Part shown: piece after piece, positions 61,893 to 64,000 of the stretch | Layout: the number at the start of each line of letters is the position of its first letter | How positions within the stretch are numbered: the first letter of the stretch is position 1 | The notes under the pieces: model-generated | Database searches by the model: none | The model's input: only the letters and a program-made list of their open reading frames with translations | What the model was told of the DNA's origin: nothing | Position numbers and translations under genes: made by a program | Source: Tritrichomonas musculus | Lineage: Eukaryota; Parabasalia; Tritrichomonadida; Tritrichomonadidae | DNA length: 64,000 nt | Reading direction: 5' to 3' | NCBI GenBank assembly: GCA_039105265.1 | Contig: JAPFFF010000021.1 | Location: 2,046,001-2,110,000, forward strand

Positions 61893-64000
61893 TGTAGTAA
61901 TTTTAAAACTTGTTTGAATTATAATTCAAAATTGAAAAAGCTTAATATCTTTATCAGCGAATTAATATTTAGCATATTTTTTAGAAATTTAAAATTATTT
62001 TTTAATATTAATTTTTAAATTTCTTTTTCTTGTATTTTTCTAATAATAATATTATATAAAACATATCATAAGCGTGTAAATGAAAGTGCTTATATTTGAC
62101 AAATATGCAATACATGTAAAAATGCTTAATTTCGTAAATATTTAGAGTCCTCTAAATTTTTTAATTTAATCGTTATAAATAAAGGAAACTTTATATTAGC
62201 ATACAGTGCATTCAATGATTAAATTAAATTAAAATATTTAGAGGATTCTAAATTAGCATAACAATTTAATGTGAAAGCTAAATATCTTTGAATGATAAGA
62301 ATCAAATTTGATTTTACATATTTTTTTTGGAGTCAAGTTTTGAATTTATAATTATACATCAATAGTGGCTATTAATTTCAAATACCAAAGTATAAACCAT
62401 TTATTAGTCAATTGCTTTAAATAATATTATAGTATTGAAGTGCATCTTTAAAATACTATACTGTATAGTTATTATAATAACTATGCAGCCATAATATCAC
62501 ATATATACAAATTAAAATATTATGGATGATAAAATATAATCAATTTTCAATTAAAATGATATGAAATTGTAGAATAACAAAAAGTTTCAAATCCAAATAT
62601 TTAAGGGTAAAGTTGGCTTTTCTTTTTTTTGAAATCTTTTAATTTATTCTATGTGCTGCTTGAATGAATTGTATGATCATTGAATTTATTTCTATGTAAA
62701 TTCAATCTTTTCTGAGGGGCATTCAAATGAACAGAAAAAAAAGAGCTCCACAGAGCTATCAAATCAATTTTTGTACAAAAAAGCATTACAACGTAATGTA
62801 AAATATTCTGAATTTTGGATATATAACAAAAAATGGTCCAAATTATGAAAAAAATAAAAAATGAAAATATCATAATCCAAAAAATATCAAGAAAACATTT
62901 TTTTACTAAAAAAAGTGCATATTTCTAATTTTAAAGATATATACAAGGGGAATCATTTGTTTTTATCATATTTAATTTGAAGCAGACTGAATTGCAATGC
63001 TTTTTTTTTCTTCAATTTCGAAAAAAATATTTTTTCTACTTAATTCTATTGATATTGGTTGATATATATTTTTTATACGAATATTTTAGATTGATATTCG
63101 ATATTCATTAAGAAAAATATTTGTTTTAAAATGCAATAAAATTATTTGAAAATTTTATCTTGAAAATTTTGATGTTAGCAAGTCGGCTCTTCTCGAATAG
63201 GAAACTTTTTGGATTTGTACTAGGAAAATATAATTAATAGCATTTATTATAATAAAATGGCCCATTAAAAATTAGAAAATTTGAATCATGGAGAAAATTG
63301 AATATTGATATTTCTGTGATTTTTTGATTTGATGGATTTTTCCTATTATATTTTATGTAGTATTTGATATATACATAAAATTAAGGAATATAATTGCGTG
63401 TAAAATGAAAAATTGGCACTTTCAAATAAGTTTGTTTTTGAAAATATTGAAAGGGTTGAAAAGTTGAATAAAATCAAAAAAAAAAAAAATATTTATCATA
63501 TCTTATTATTAAAAAAGCCAAAATTATTATAATTTTTATATTAATTTATATATAATAATATATATATATTATTTATTAAATATTAATAATATAATGAATA
63601 TGGAAATAAATATTCTTTTTTTAAGTTAACTTAAAAATTCAATGGAGATAAAAAAATTTGAATGAATGCTTTTTCGTTTTTTTATTCAAAATTATGAGAT
63701 AAAAAATGTTTTTATCTCAATAAATTTATCATAATTTATATATATAATATCAGCTAATAGACATAATAATTAATTAAACTACAAAAACATATATATCCAT
63801 ATATATTAAAAAATATTTATTTATTTTGAACAATAAACTAATTTATCAATTGAAACCATAGTTTATATTATTACTTAAGCTTTAATGCATTGCATAAAAA
63901 TCAAAATAAATAATTAAATTAGTATATTAATCCAAAAAAAGTCGAATTTTTTTTTATTCTTCTATACATAAAAGAAAACAAGATGCCAAACTATTTTTTT
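61893..64000. other. Gene-poor, very AT-rich end of the window
   Basis: About 2.1 kb without a supported gene; the 74-codon minus frame at 62649-62873 is low-complexity. It holds the inverted repeat at 62141-62252 and the shared 16-mer at 62601-62616. Small hairpins occur near 62425-62490 (ACTATA/TATAGT words). Confidence 0.5.
62141..62252. repeat. 112-base inverted repeat with 30-base arms
   Basis: 62141-62170 and the complement of 62223-62252 match at 28 of 30 positions (TTTAGA-TCCTCTAAAT-TTTTAATTTAAT). Each arm also contains its own small palindrome TTTAGAGTCCTCTAAA. MITE-like. Confidence 0.8.

Noticed and set aside
62649-62873. 74-codon minus-strand frame
   Set aside because: F/I/H-rich low-complexity reading of A/T runs.
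1-64000. CRISPR array or bacterial operon
   Set aside because: The short repeats here are coding or AT-rich eukaryotic repeats without regular spacers, and all genes are eukaryotic single units.

Overview
The window looks like nuclear DNA of a trichomonad (Parabasalia), most likely a Tritrichomonas-type species. The host sequence is very AT-rich, every gene reads through without introns, and intergenic DNA is full of long A and T runs. The content fits: a hydrogenosomal NuoF (51 kDa) subunit, a Tom40-like barrel protein, a divergent actin-related protein, several protein kinases, a decayed leucine-rich-repeat surface gene, a Polinton/Maverick fossil, and many flagellar proteins. The genus is an inference from family knowledge; no rRNA was available to fix it.

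Layout. 1-1116: 3' end of NuoF. 1.3-4.6 kb: EFHC-type axonemal protein (-) and an actin-related protein (+). 4.9-5.0 kb: a candidate two-hairpin H/ACA snoRNA. 5.4-10.7 kb: a giant coiled-coil plus disordered repeat protein. 11.2-16.3 kb: ribosomal protein uS17, a helicase-derived pseudoenzyme, an Aurora kinase and a polyproline/charged-helix protein. 17.9-20.6 kb: IQCH. 20.6-23.7 kb: gene-poor, with a tRNA-Leu(UAA). 23.7-31.0 kb: Tubby-like protein, ZMYND10 without its MYND finger, CFAP52-like WD40 protein, a frameshifted gene and ALG5. 31.4-36.0 kb: the GC-richer Polinton fossil. 37.9-50.8 kb: AKT-like AGC kinase, VPS9-like protein, coiled-coil protein, RAB3GAP1, double NDK-Dpy30 protein, two unknown genes and a CAMK-like kinase. 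50.9-57.0 kb: an unknown gene and a CDC48-like AAA protein with a very long DPF/NPF repeat tail. 57-64 kb: mostly non-coding, with inverted repeats, an LRR pseudogene and the Tom40-like gene.

How the genes work together. Genes are single units, not operons, often divergent over short AT-rich gaps, and many have a TCA-type initiator-like motif shortly before the ATG. At least five proteins (EFHC, IQCH, ZMYND10, CFAP52, NDK-Dpy30), and probably the Tubby protein, belong to building or running flagella. Three belong to membrane traffic or Rab control (VPS9, RAB3GAP1 and, by motif, the DPF-tail AAA protein). Two belong to the hydrogenosome (NuoF, Tom40-like).

The most unusual items are the CDC48-like protein whose D2 domain is replaced by about 1,150 residues carrying 29 DPF and 4 NPF motifs, the H/ACA-like RNA, and the UvrD-type helicase half that has lost its ATP-binding motifs. 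Several start codons were moved to the first in-frame ATG because the longest open frame began at TTG or GTG.
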